Assembly: GCA_963700865.1 (NCBI GenBank)
Contig: CAVOZC010000022.1
Span: 496,001-560,000, forward strand
Direction: 5' to 3'
Length of the DNA stretch: 64,000 bases
Source of the DNA: CAVOGJ01 sp963700865
Lineage (GTDB): Bacteria > Planctomycetota > Planctomycetia > Pirellulales > Pirellulaceae
The notes beneath the pieces are model-generated. The model was not told the origin of the DNA. It saw nothing but the letters and a program-made list of their open reading frames with translations, and searched no databases. Each line of letters starts with the position of its first letter. Positions within the stretch are counted from its first letter, which is position 1. The translations under genes were made by a program, and so were the position numbers. Below are positions 37,798 through 46,704 of the stretch, piece by piece.

Positions 37798-39504
37798 CTA
37801 CATGACCGTAAAGTAGTTACTGGCGGCAAAATCAAAATTCTCGGGCGTGAGGACGATCGGCTTGTTCTTGTAGAGGCAGTAGTTCTTCACCTGCAACAGC
37901 AAATCGCGCGGATGGCACATCCGAAACGGCTTGTTCGTGGGCCGGTAATGATGTTCGATCAAATGCGAAATTGACCGCTCGCAATGCTCGAATTTCATCA
38001 CCTTGCACATGATTTTGAACAGCTCCCGAAATTCCTCCTCGGAAGGATTCTCCACCTCGATCTTGTAGGGGATACGCCGCAGAAATGCGTCATCCACAAG
38101 ATCCTTGGGTTCGAGATTCGTTGAGAACACCACCAATTGATCGAACGGGACTTGTACTTTCTTGCCACTGGGAAGGTTGAGAAAATCGTATCGCTTCTCT
38201 AGGGGCACAATCCAGCGATTCAGCAGTTCATCCGTCGTCATCCGCTGGCGACCAAAGTCGTCAATAACCAGGGTGCCGCAATTGCTCTTCAGCTGAACCG
38301 GGGCTTCGTTGATGCCCGTACTCGTGTTGATCCCCAACTCGAGGTTGTCCATCGTCAATTCACCACCCACGATGATCGTGGGGCGGACGATGCGAATCCA
38401 GCGGTGGTCGATCTTGTGGCAATGCAGCAAACCGCCATCAGATGCCAAGGGAGCCTCCTCGTGCTGGGCCGGATCAAACACGCGAATGATCTCACCGTCA
38501 ACACCAATGGCTCGCGGAATCCAGATATGCTCGCCAAAAGCCCGCGTCACCCGCTCTGCGATACTCGTCTTTCCATTGCCTGGAAAGCCGAACAGGAACA
38601 TGCCTTTGCCGGAATTCATGGCCGAACCAAGCCGGTCGAACATACTCTTATTGATGAGCAAATCCGAAAAGGCTCGATCGAGATCATCCTGCGTGGGATT
38701 TTGATGCGTCAGCGACTGCCGAGCCACCGACTCGCAATACGACTTGAGCGTCACCGGCGCGGCACCGTAATACGTACACTTGCGGCTATGAGCTCTGGCC
38801 CGTTCGCGGCCCGCATCCGTCAACTCGATCTTGTAATCGTTGAGCGACGTGGTACCCCGATAGTGAATCAACTGGTCAAACTTCATCCGCGAGATGAGCG
38901 GGGTAATAAGGGTAAAAGGCAGCTTGATCTGATCGGCAATGTTCTGCCCCGTGTCCTCCCCTTTGGCCAAGAGGTATTTCAGCACCAGGCCCTCGACCGC
39001 GCTGTCGTTCAGTCCCGCCTCTTCAAACGATCTCGGTTCCGTCGGAAAGAACGGTTCCACGTCGGGCACCGCGGGACGGGGGGCGGCGGGGCGAGCCGCC
39101 GGGGCCGATGTGGGTCGGCGTGCGGCCGCGGTGGGGTCTTCCGGCGCGGGCCGCGCGCCATTTGCGGGAGGACGGGGGGCGGCTGTGGTCGGGCGTGCCC
39201 CCTGGGGAGCAGGACGACCGCCATTGGCGGGCGGACGTGGCCCGTTTCCGGTCGGTCGCGATTCGGTCCCACCCGTCGGTCGATCCTGGGGCGGCGGACC
39301 CGCGGGCGGACGTCGCTCAGTCACGGCGGGCTTGCTCGCGGCCTGCGGGGACCTCGACATTTCATTCAGGCGATCGAGGAGACCATCAATGGCTTCCTCC
39401 GTCGGCTTCGGACCGGGTGCCGACCCGCGGGTCCGCGGCGCGACACCCGGTTTACCGTTGATGGTTGTGTCAAGTTGTTCGGAATGGTTCGCCCCGTTGC
39501 TCAT
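37798..39504 (-). CDS. AAA+ ATPase with long Pro/Ala-rich N-terminal region
   Basis: A 568-residue ATPase. The first ~150 residues are low-complexity, rich in Pro, Ala, Arg and Gly, and probably disordered. Residues ~155-250 form a winged-helix-like region (GLNDSAVEGLVLKYLLAKG). The AAA+ domain has Walker A in GFPGNGKTS (~310), Walker B in LVIDDFGRQ, sensor 1 in VVFSTNLEP and an arginine in DDAFLRRIPYKIEV. Bacterial relatives are MoxR-like or DnaC/chaperone-like ATPases; I cannot say which partner it remodels. It lies alone on the minus strand, convergent with dcd. Confidence 0.85.
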   Translation of the reverse strand: MSNGANHSEQLDTTINGKPGVAPRTRGSAPGPKPTEEAIDGLLDRLNEMSRSPQAASKPAVTERRPPAGPPPQDRPTGGTESRPTGNGPRPPANGGRPAPQGARPTTAAPRPPANGARPAPEDPTAAARRPTSAPAARPAAPRPAVPDVEPFFPTEPRSFEEAGLNDSAVEGLVLKYLLAKGEDTGQNIADQIKLPFTLITPLISRMKFDQLIHYRGTTSLNDYKIELTDAGRERARAHSRKCTYYGAAPVTLKSYCESVARQSLTHQNPTQDDLDRAFSDLLINKSMFDRLGSAMNSGKGMFLFGFPGNGKTSIAERVTRAFGEHIWIPRAIGVDGEIIRVFDPAQHEEAPLASDGGLLHCHKIDHRWIRIVRPTIIVGGELTMDNLELGINTSTGINEAPVQLKSNCGTLVIDDFGRQRMTTDELLNRWIVPLEKRYDFLNLPSGKKVQVPFDQLVVFSTNLEPKDLVDDAFLRRIPYKIEVENPSEEEFRELFKIMCKVMKFEHCERSISHLIEHHYRPTNKPFRMCHPRDLLLQVKNYCLYKNKPIVLTPENFDFAASNYFTVM

Positions 39505-39977
39505 CGTCGTTACTCAATCCTGAAACCAGAAGGTTGTCATCTGCACCTGCCGACACGATCGGAAGGAATCTCTGGGGAAAGCTAGGTTGCGATGCGTCCC
39601 CAGGCAAATCCGCGGCGGCGGATGATGTCATTTGCGGCTCGTCCTATCCATCGCGGACGGCAGGCCGCAGTACGCGAGGGCGTCTCTGCCGAAGAAATCG
39701 GTTCTAGCGAATGGGGGAGCGTGCCCCGCGTCCCACCTGCTGAGCCTTGCCATCGCGGGCACACCATGGACAAAAACTCCTATTGACGCCCGCGGCAGAA
39801 TCCACAGAATCCCCAGACAAGGATACGCCATGCGGCGGTATCCTAGGAGCGAAGGTTGGCGACTTGGTTTTTTTGCGGGCTTGAGGATGGATCCTCAAGC
39901 AGAATCGAACGCTCGTCCCACAGACCCACTTCGCCAAACCGTTTCAAATTGGACTCAGGCAAGGAGGCCTGCAAGCC
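39505..39977. other. Gene-less stretch before the MurE-like gene
   Basis: 473 bases between divergent genes. Short open frames on both strands show no family features. It should hold the promoters for the ATPase gene and for the MurE-like gene. AAGGAGG at 39962 is the ribosome-binding site of the latter. Confidence 0.5.
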
Positions 39978-41480
39978 ATGTGGCATTCACTGCCGAGTGC
40001 GGCGGAGATCAGTCTCCGCCAGCTACTCCCCCAGAGCAAGATTCTTGGTTCCGAAGAGATTCGTTTTGCGTCGTGCTGCGGCGATTCGCGGCACGTCCGG
40101 AACGGCGACCTGTTTGCCGCTCTCGTTGGCCGCCAAGGCGACGGGCACGATTTTGTACAGGACGCCGTGTCGCGCGGAGCCGCCGCGATTCTCTCCGAGC
40201 GTGTGCTGCCCATTTCCGTCCCGACGTGCATCGTCAAGGATTCGCGAGAAGCCTACGGGCGTGTCTGCCACGCCCTGATGGACAATCCTTGCAACGATCT
40301 GAACGTGCTAGGCGTGACGGGGACGCATGGAAAAACCACCATTTCGATGCTGATCTCGGCGGTGCTGGAAGCCGCTTCCTGTCAGGTCGGCATCGCCGGC
40401 TCGCTTGGTTATTGTGACGGTGAAGTGGTCAGCATGCCGGCCAATCCGGCAGCGCCAAAGTCTCCGGAACTGGTCCGTGCACTGGCTTCGATGCGAGATA
40501 ACGGTTGCTCTCATGCCGTCGTCGAGGCCAATAGCGAGGGACTGGCTCGTCACAGTTTCGCCGGCATGCAGCTGAATGGGGCAGTGATCAGCAACCTCCG
40601 CCGTGCGCACCTCAACGTGCACGGTTCCGTGCAGGCATACCGCAAGATCAAAGAACGCATTTTGTCGTATCTCAAACCCGGTGGCTACGTGATCGTCAAC
40701 GCGGACGACCCAGCGAGTCGCTTCGTGATTCCAAAAATTGATGCTCCTCTGCTCACGTTTGGCATTCGCCAACCGGCCGATGTCTCGGCGGTGCATATCG
40801 AACGCCACGCCAGCGAGCAAACATTTCTTCTGCGGGCGGGCGCCGAGTCGATTCCGGTGCGAACCACCATGATCGGTGAAATGCACATCCAAAATTGTCT
40901 GGCAGCCGCCGCGGTCGGACTCATCGCGGGTGTCGACCTGGCAACGATCGCACGGGGTCTTGAAAGCGTGGCTCTGCTGCCAGGTCGTATGGAACCGATT
41001 TCCGTGGGTCAACCGTTCAGTGTCTTTGTCGATACCGCCAGCACACCGGATGCCCTCGCAAAAGCTCTTAAAACCATGCGGCAAGTCTCCCGAGGCAAGG
41101 TTTACTGTGTGGCGGGAGCCCAAGGCGATTCGGAGCCTGCCGAGCGGGCTCTGTTCGGTCGAGCCATGGAGCGGTTTGCCGATGTCGGCGTCATTACTCG
41201 CTGTAATCCGGGCAATGTGGATCAACGCATGATCGCTCACGATGTTCTCGACGGCTACGATCGTCCAGCCAACGCACATCTTCTGCCGGACCGAGCCCGT
41301 GCGATCGGTTGGGCCCTCCACCAGGCAGGACCCGGGGACGCCGTACTGATCGCCGGACGGGGCGACGCGAGTACGGAAATGGTCAACGGAAAGCAAATCC
41401 ATTTCGACGACCGGCAAGTGGCCCGCTTCTTCCTGGAAAAAGCGGTATCCACCACCTCTTGTCCACGTCGCGTCGCCTGA
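39978..41480 (+). CDS. Divergent MurE-like Mur ligase
   Basis: A 500-residue Mur ligase family protein with all three domains. The ATP-binding P-loop is intact (GVTGTHGKTT). The Lys that is carbamylated in Mur ligases fits in AYRKIKER. Standard MurE motifs are changed: DHLDYHG reads AHLNVHG, DYAHTPDAL reads DTASTPDAL, and the DNPR motif that binds diaminopimelate reads CNPG (TRCNPGNVDQR). True MurE adds meso-diaminopimelate to UDP-MurNAc-L-Ala-D-Glu in peptidoglycan synthesis; this paralogue may use another amino acid or substrate, or be regulatory. The usual murE gene would be elsewhere. ATG at 39978 has AAGGAGG upstream. It is followed 61 bases later by the unknown gene at 41542. Confidence 0.83.
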   Translation: MWHSLPSAAEISLRQLLPQSKILGSEEIRFASCCGDSRHVRNGDLFAALVGRQGDGHDFVQDAVSRGAAAILSERVLPISVPTCIVKDSREAYGRVCHALMDNPCNDLNVLGVTGTHGKTTISMLISAVLEAASCQVGIAGSLGYCDGEVVSMPANPAAPKSPELVRALASMRDNGCSHAVVEANSEGLARHSFAGMQLNGAVISNLRRAHLNVHGSVQAYRKIKERILSYLKPGGYVIVNADDPASRFVIPKIDAPLLTFGIRQPADVSAVHIERHASEQTFLLRAGAESIPVRTTMIGEMHIQNCLAAAAVGLIAGVDLATIARGLESVALLPGRMEPISVGQPFSVFVDTASTPDALAKALKTMRQVSRGKVYCVAGAQGDSEPAERALFGRAMERFADVGVITRCNPGNVDQRMIAHDVLDGYDRPANAHLLPDRARAIGWALHQAGPGDAVLIAGRGDASTEMVNGKQIHFDDRQVARFFLEKAVSTTSCPRRVA

Positions 41481-41541
41481 GTTCGTCGGCCGAGTCCCAT
41501 CCATACGATTTCATTACACCACTTCGGAAAATCGTCCATCG

Positions 41542-42312
41542 ATGTTATGCCCTTGCATCCAAACGCTTGATCGCATCCTGAACGGCCACCTCCGGTTCGG
41601 CTCGATGCCGCCACTGGGTGGGCAATATGAGCCAATCGGTCGGCTGATCCCCGTTGGCATCCCGGTGAAGAAAAACGATGTGGTCATCGATTGTCACGCC
41701 GGAAATTGGCAATCCCAGGCAGCGGAATTCTGCCCGGCCGACGCCTACCTGCGGGGCGCCCTGGGCGTGATTTCTCCGCGACCCGTCGCGACCTGGGACG
41801 GTTGTTTTTCGATTCAAACGGATACATCGCAATTCGCGATCCAACAAATCGCCAACTGGGTTCGCTCGCAACAACTCCGGCCCGTGGTCGCCATCCTCGA
41901 CGATCGTCCCGATTCGCCGCTCGGCGAGTCAATCCGATCGCGGGCCATGCGACGCATCGACCGCGATGCGCTGGCTGGCTGGAACGAGTGCCAACCGCGC
42001 ATCAGCTCCGCCGCCCGCGGCATCTGGGACTGGCTGAATTGGAGATCGTCCAGCCAGCGGTTCGTAGCCACTGCCACACGCTCGGAGTGCGGTGAGTCGT
42101 TGCTGCGATTGTTGCAACCGGACATTGTCGTATTTCGCGGCGGCGCCGTCGCCGATCCCCCCGCCGATGTCGCTCTTTGCCAGCGGCTGGGAACCCCGTT
42201 TCGCATTGGCGAAGCCGGCGGCACGGATGACGAGACATTGGAAAACGCCGCCCTGGCGGCCATGGATGAGGTCGACGCCAGTTTGGCGACCCTTTCGATT
42301 GCCACCGTCTAG
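41542..42312 (+). CDS. Unknown protein downstream of MurE-like ligase, with possible Mur N-terminal-domain likeness
   Basis: A 256-residue protein that I cannot place with confidence. Its middle part (CPADAYLRGALGVISPRP, then TSQFAIQQIANWVRSQQLRPVVAI) has the order and spacing of the end of the Mur ligase N-terminal domain, where a P-loop would come next; instead the sequence reads LDDRPDSPLGESI, so no ATP-binding site exists. The C-terminal third is helical. It follows the MurE-like gene on the same strand and may work with it; this is inference. An ATG at 41605 is another possible start. Confidence 0.6.
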   Translation: MLCPCIQTLDRILNGHLRFGSMPPLGGQYEPIGRLIPVGIPVKKNDVVIDCHAGNWQSQAAEFCPADAYLRGALGVISPRPVATWDGCFSIQTDTSQFAIQQIANWVRSQQLRPVVAILDDRPDSPLGESIRSRAMRRIDRDALAGWNECQPRISSAARGIWDWLNWRSSSQRFVATATRSECGESLLRLLQPDIVVFRGGAVADPPADVALCQRLGTPFRIGEAGGTDDETLENAALAAMDEVDASLATLSIATV

Positions 42313-42583
42313 TGATTCAGCCAAGCTGCGGCTTTACGAAACGCAATCAAATCACCCCAATCACCAAGGACCACCGAGAGGACAACCAACACCCCCACAC
42401 TTGAGGTTTCGTCGCTTATGTTGAGTTTGCGGGAATTCAACATATACCCTCCCTCCTGGGTTGGAGCATCAGGTCTCTGGAACAAGGTGGCAACTGGGTC
42501 AGCCGCCCCCGAGACTGCTTCGCGATGAAACTTTTGACTGGGCGCCGGAGCAGCTCGTCTGCTTCGGCGTCCCAGGGATCACC

Positions 42584-42624
42584 AAGAGCGAGCAAGCCCA
42601 AGCGGCTTGCTCGCTCTTTGTCTT
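42584..42624 (+). terminator. Strong hairpin, likely terminator, in the gap before the acetyltransferase gene
   Basis: A perfect 15-bp stem (AAGAGCGAGCAAGCC at 42584-42598 with 42604-42618) and a 5-base loop, followed by TGTCTTG. The stem's 3' arm ends in CTCTT, so it would also act as a T-rich stop signal. It lies in the 448-base stretch 42313-42760, where I see no gene. Whether it ends the MurE-like operon or belongs to a small RNA cannot be told. Confidence 0.6.
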
Positions 42625-42760
42625 GCACGGCTGGGCGCCGTCCTGGGGAGCCGGTCCCTGGGTCGCGGCGGTTCCAACGCGGGCCCGACTTTCGCCAGGA
42701 ACGGCCGCGCTTGTGCGGCGCTTCCCCAGGTCGTTAAGCTGATCGGAAAAGGAGCCGCCG

Positions 42761-43180
42761 ATGAACTATCTGTACGCCGTCGAACCCCAGTTGGATGTGA
42801 GCGAGTTTGTTGACGTACTCGGCCGTTCGACGCTCGCCGAGCGGCGTCCGGTAGACGACCTGCCGCGCATCGAGCAAATGTTGGCCAACGCGGATGTGAT
42901 CGCTACGGCCAGAACGACCGAAGGTAGACTGATCGGCGTCAGCCGCGCCATCACCGACCAGGTTTACTGCACCTACCTGTCGGACCTGGCCGTCGACATC
43001 GACCACCAACGACGGGGCATTGGCAAGCGGCTGATCAACGAAACCCATGCCGCGGCTGGCCTGCAAACGAAGTTGATTCTGCTGGCAGTGCCGAAGTCGG
43101 CCGAGTACTACCCCCACATCGGCTTCTCGGCTCATCCGTCTTGCTGGACGAGAACGGTCAACGACGCCGACCGGGCATGA
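42761..43180 (+). CDS. GNAT family N-acetyltransferase
   Basis: A 139-residue acetyl-CoA-dependent acyltransferase. The GNAT acetyl-CoA loop is QRRGIGKRLI after the beta-4 strand YLSDLAVDI, and the C-terminal AEYYPHIGFSAHPSC is the usual aromatic end. The substrate is unknown. AAGGAG ten bases before the ATG at 42761 marks the start. Neighbours do not suggest a pathway. Confidence 0.88.
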   Translation: MNYLYAVEPQLDVSEFVDVLGRSTLAERRPVDDLPRIEQMLANADVIATARTTEGRLIGVSRAITDQVYCTYLSDLAVDIDHQRRGIGKRLINETHAAAGLQTKLILLAVPKSAEYYPHIGFSAHPSCWTRTVNDADRA

Positions 43181-43271
43181 CCGTTCAAGGACCGTGATTG
43201 CGCGTTTTGTTGGGAAGAACAAGGGTTGTCCACCCACCCTCGGTTCCATCCGCCAATCACATCGACGGAGA

Positions 43272-44793
43272 CTACTGCAGCGGCACCATTCCCAAATTGC
43301 TTTGCAGCGTGTTGCACAGTTCTTCGGCAGACCGCATTTTGCCCTGGAGCGTCATCGACTCGCAAAGCAGTTTGGGCAACGTCCCCTCGCCGGCTCGTCG
43401 GTAAAGAGCCACATGGCGATCGATGAATTTGCCGATGAGCGGGCTGCGCAATTCCTGATCCAACTTTCCGGAATCGACCAGCGTGTTGGCAAAACCATGT
43501 GCCTCCACTGCGGTACGATTTCGATTTTCCGAAAACAGCCAGCGGTGAAACCCGGGAAATGCCTGTGGCGAGACCCGCCACACCGCGATGGCCAGCCGAG
43601 CAATTTCGCAGGCCTCGGCGTGCTCGGCCGAATGCCGTTGCACGGCCTGATTACACTCAGGGCTGAGCGGTACTGGCAACACAAGCACCGCCAGTTGATC
43701 GCCGAACTGTTGCTTCGCGATCTCCAGGTGACGATTCATCTCGCGGCAATGGGGACACGTATAGTCAAACAGCTCCACGACGACGTGCGGAGCTGCCGCC
43801 GACCCGATGATCGGCCATTGGTCGACATTGAGATTGGCGCGGACACCCGGATACTTGATCAATCGCTTGGCAGGGACTTCCTTGCTGGCGACTTTTTCGA
43901 CTTCCGCTACGTCGGCCGCGGCGGTCGGATGGCTCGAAGTGACCGGACCTCCCACGGGCGGCTGGGGGGTGAGCGTGGGAAGCGGCTTGCCATGGGCATC
44001 GGTGCCCGCTGGCGGAATCACTTTTTCCAATGAAGTAGGCGTGGTCGGCTCGTCGGACACATCCAACATTTCGGCGTCGGGATGCAGCCCGCCGGCGTCT
44101 GGCGACAGCGTCTCGTCGACGGTTTCCCCGGCGGCAACATCAAAATCAAAATCGACGAAGTCGTCAGCCGACTCGACGGCACCCTCGCCGGCGACCTGAT
44201 CGTACACTTCGATCGAATGGGTGGGCGGCGCTACCGAAGCGACCTGGGCCAGTACCAGCAAACTGGTCGCCAGCACGCCCAGTCCGGAGCATGTCGCGGC
44301 AATTCTCGGCTCCAACGGCCGAGTGATTAACACAATCGAACAAGCGATCAACCCGACCGTATGGGCCGCCATGCAGTAGGGGCAAAAGTGCTTCAGCACC
44401 AAGGCCTGCAATGAGATAAACCAGACGGCGGCCACGCCCGCCGCAACGGCGAGAATGGTGACAAAACTCCAGGCCAGATTACGGACGCGCTGCGGGAGCC
44501 TTGCTGCCGGCAAAGGCTAGGCAGGACAACAAGGATGTGTATAGTGCCAAGGCCGGCAGGCTGACGGGGATCCCCCACACCTTGGACCATTTGCTGTGGA
44601 GCACGTGCTCACAACTCCAGGTGCCCCCGGAGGAACATCCGGCCAAGGGCCCCGCCTTGACGGCGGCCCAGGCGAGATAACCACTGATGGCGATGGCGAC
44701 CATGCACAGCAACCGCAATGTCCACAACGCCCAGGGCGCCGGGTACCGAAAGCCGTCGTTGTGTCCCGTCGACGGAAGGGACAGATCATTCAT
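43272..44793 (-). CDS. VKOR-thioredoxin fusion protein (disulfide formation), frame broken by an indel
   Basis: A membrane protein that should make disulfide bonds in exported proteins. The VKOR part spans residues ~15-200: a first helix, the loop cysteines in GCSSGGTWSCEH, and the active-site CxxC in HFCPYCMAAHT. A long acidic and Pro-rich linker follows, then a DsbA/thioredoxin-like domain with CxxC in FDYTCPHCREM. The start at 44793 (MNDLSLPSTGH) and the first ~100 residues are in one frame, ending ...SKAPAARP at 44479. The rest (RVRNLAWSFVTILAV) is in another frame, so one indel near 44485 separates helices 2 and 3. Both halves are well kept, so I treat it as one gene. Confidence 0.83.
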
Positions 44794-45068
44794 GGTCTTG
44801 GCTCGCTCAAATAAGCCCGCACTTGTTGATAGACTAACCGTTTGCAATTCTACTTGCCAGCACGTGAGCGGCAAATGATTTCAAGCAGCTTTGTTGACTG
44901 CAGCACTGTAGTTTGGGAATGCTTTGTGGCTAGTACCTGTTCGTCAACCTTCATGCCCGCAGCCGTCGTCCGAAGAGTCAGCCTGACCGTTATCTTTTCA
45001 CAGGCGCCATTGATCGGCGGTCAGTCGTTGAGCCGCCACGGCATGTCGAGTCGCGGAGGCAGATCGTG

Positions 45069-46316
45069 ATGCGGATTGCTCTCCTCAACCCCGACCCGAT
45101 GTCGGTCCGACTCGTCCAGTCAGTGATTACCAGCGGCCAGTGCCAATTAGCGGCCATTTTCGACGCAAACGACCTTGAACCCGAGGTCCGCGCACGCCTC
45201 GGCATGCCCGCATCCTCTGAGTGGGAAAGGCTGCTGCACGCGCCCGACTGCGATGTCACGGTGATCGGCAGGTCTCACTGGGCCAGCGACCGCCGCCAGG
45301 AACAACTTCGCAAACTGGCCCAGGCCGGTATGCCGCTGGTCGTGATGCACCCGGCTTGCGAAGTCTTGCTTGGATTCGAGCTGCAGATGATCCAGCAGGA
45401 CGTGGGCGGCCCCATCATTCCCTATCTGCCCGGGCTGCAGCATCCTTTCCTGCAGCGACTCGCCTGGCGGATGGCGGAAGTGGCAAATGCGGGAGACGAA
45501 GCCTGGCAGGCAGTCATTGATCGCCGCCTGCCAGACGGCGACCAACAGACCGTGCTGACCGAATTCTCACGCGACGCACTGTTGTTGCGGCGGCTGGTGG
45601 GGAGAATCGATCGGCTGATGCCCTGGGGGCCCAGCCCTACCCACCGACCGATTGGGCCGGCATGAGCATCCAGATGTCCAGCTCCAGCGGGATGCTGGCT
45701 CGCTGGTCCACCTGTGCGCGGGGTGCCTCCGCAAGCCCGGCTGGTGGTGTCGGGCAGCGATTGCCAGACCATGTTGGAACTGCCGGGGATTCCGTCCGGT
45801 TGGACCTGGCAATCGAACGACACGCAACTCCGGCTGGGCGATTTAGAGGACTTTCACGAGCAAGCCGACTGCCGCTGGCCATTTGACTGGTTGGCCGAAC
45901 GGGCTCGCTACGCCCAGCCGATCGACGCCCTCTGGGAGGACGCCTGCCGATCGGTCGAGTTGTCGGACAGCGTCGAGTCCAGCTATCGTCGCGGCAAGAC
46001 GATCTCGCTGTATCACGAGCAGCATTCCGAAGAGGAGACATTCAAGAGCATGATGGCGGCGGGTGGCTGCCTGGCACTGCTACTGACGCTCGTCGCCTTT
46101 CCGCTCCTGGTGCTCCTCGGTTCGTTACCCGTCTTTGCTGGGACCGGCTGGGACCGGCTCCCCTGGCGGCTGCTGCACCCCCGCATTTGGCCCGCCTATC
46201 TGCTTGTGCTCCTGCTGCTTTTCCTCGGCATGCAGCTATTTCGACTGGTGTTCGTGGCCGCCCCGCGGGCCGGAACGTCGAATGATGCCGACCGGTCCGC
46301 AGGCCCCACGTCCTAG
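45069..46316 (+). CDS. Gfo/Idh/MocA-like protein with C-terminal membrane segments, frame broken twice
   Basis: About 415 residues. The N-terminal part is a Rossmann-like NAD-binding domain (MRIALLNPDPMSVRLVQSV, CDVTVIGRSHW, AGMPLVVMHPACEVL) but without the classic GxGxxG of active dehydrogenases. The end has two membrane helices (GCLALLLTLVAFPLLVLLGS and ...YLLVLLLLFLGMQLF). The middle is broken: frame 1 ends at 45665, a short piece around 45640-45715 (MSIQMSSSSGMLARWSTC) is in a second frame, and frame 1 resumes at RGVPPQARLVVSG. Two compensating indels of one base each explain this. Without a dinucleotide motif and with the membrane anchor it may be a binding or scaffolding protein; function unknown. 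Confidence 0.65.
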
Positions 46317-46704
46317 CCCTGGGGCCGACGAAACGGACCAGGCCCGTCCGTTCCTGCTTCCCGCAGCCTGTTTTCTCGCGAAATTAGCCGGCGGTCGTGC
46401 GACCCCGCGGCAGCGATTTCCGGCATTCCGGCCCGCACAATCGGGCATGACCGTTCACACTGTCACGACTGGCAAGGTCCCCCCGGCTTCACAACGGGGG
46501 CTATTCTGCGGCTTTTCGCAATGCGGCTGAAAAAGTGGGAAAGGTGTATCGCCCCGATGCTGCCGCTTCAAGCGTCTGTTTCGGTAGGGCCGATTTACTG
46601 TCTTGACCCGCCGCAATTCCCCGGCCCGCAGAACGCTGTCCAGCGTTCTCGGGGAACGACCGGCCTCGGAACCCGCTCCACTTGGCCTGCCGAAAATCAT
46701 TCCC
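46317..46704. other. Gene-less stretch upstream of the HtrA protease
   Basis: 388 bases with no convincing gene. It should carry the promoter of the protease gene. The frame of the protease is open from 46603, but this part is Pro/Arg-rich and not conserved. Confidence 0.5.

Noticed and set aside
38404..39585. A 393-codon plus-strand open frame
   Set aside because: It mirrors the AAA+ ATPase gene; its Gly/Arg-rich text is the complement of the Pro/Ala-rich lead.
40308..41504. A 398-codon minus-strand open frame
   Set aside because: It is antisense to the MurE-like gene, which has the P-loop and domain order of Mur ligases.
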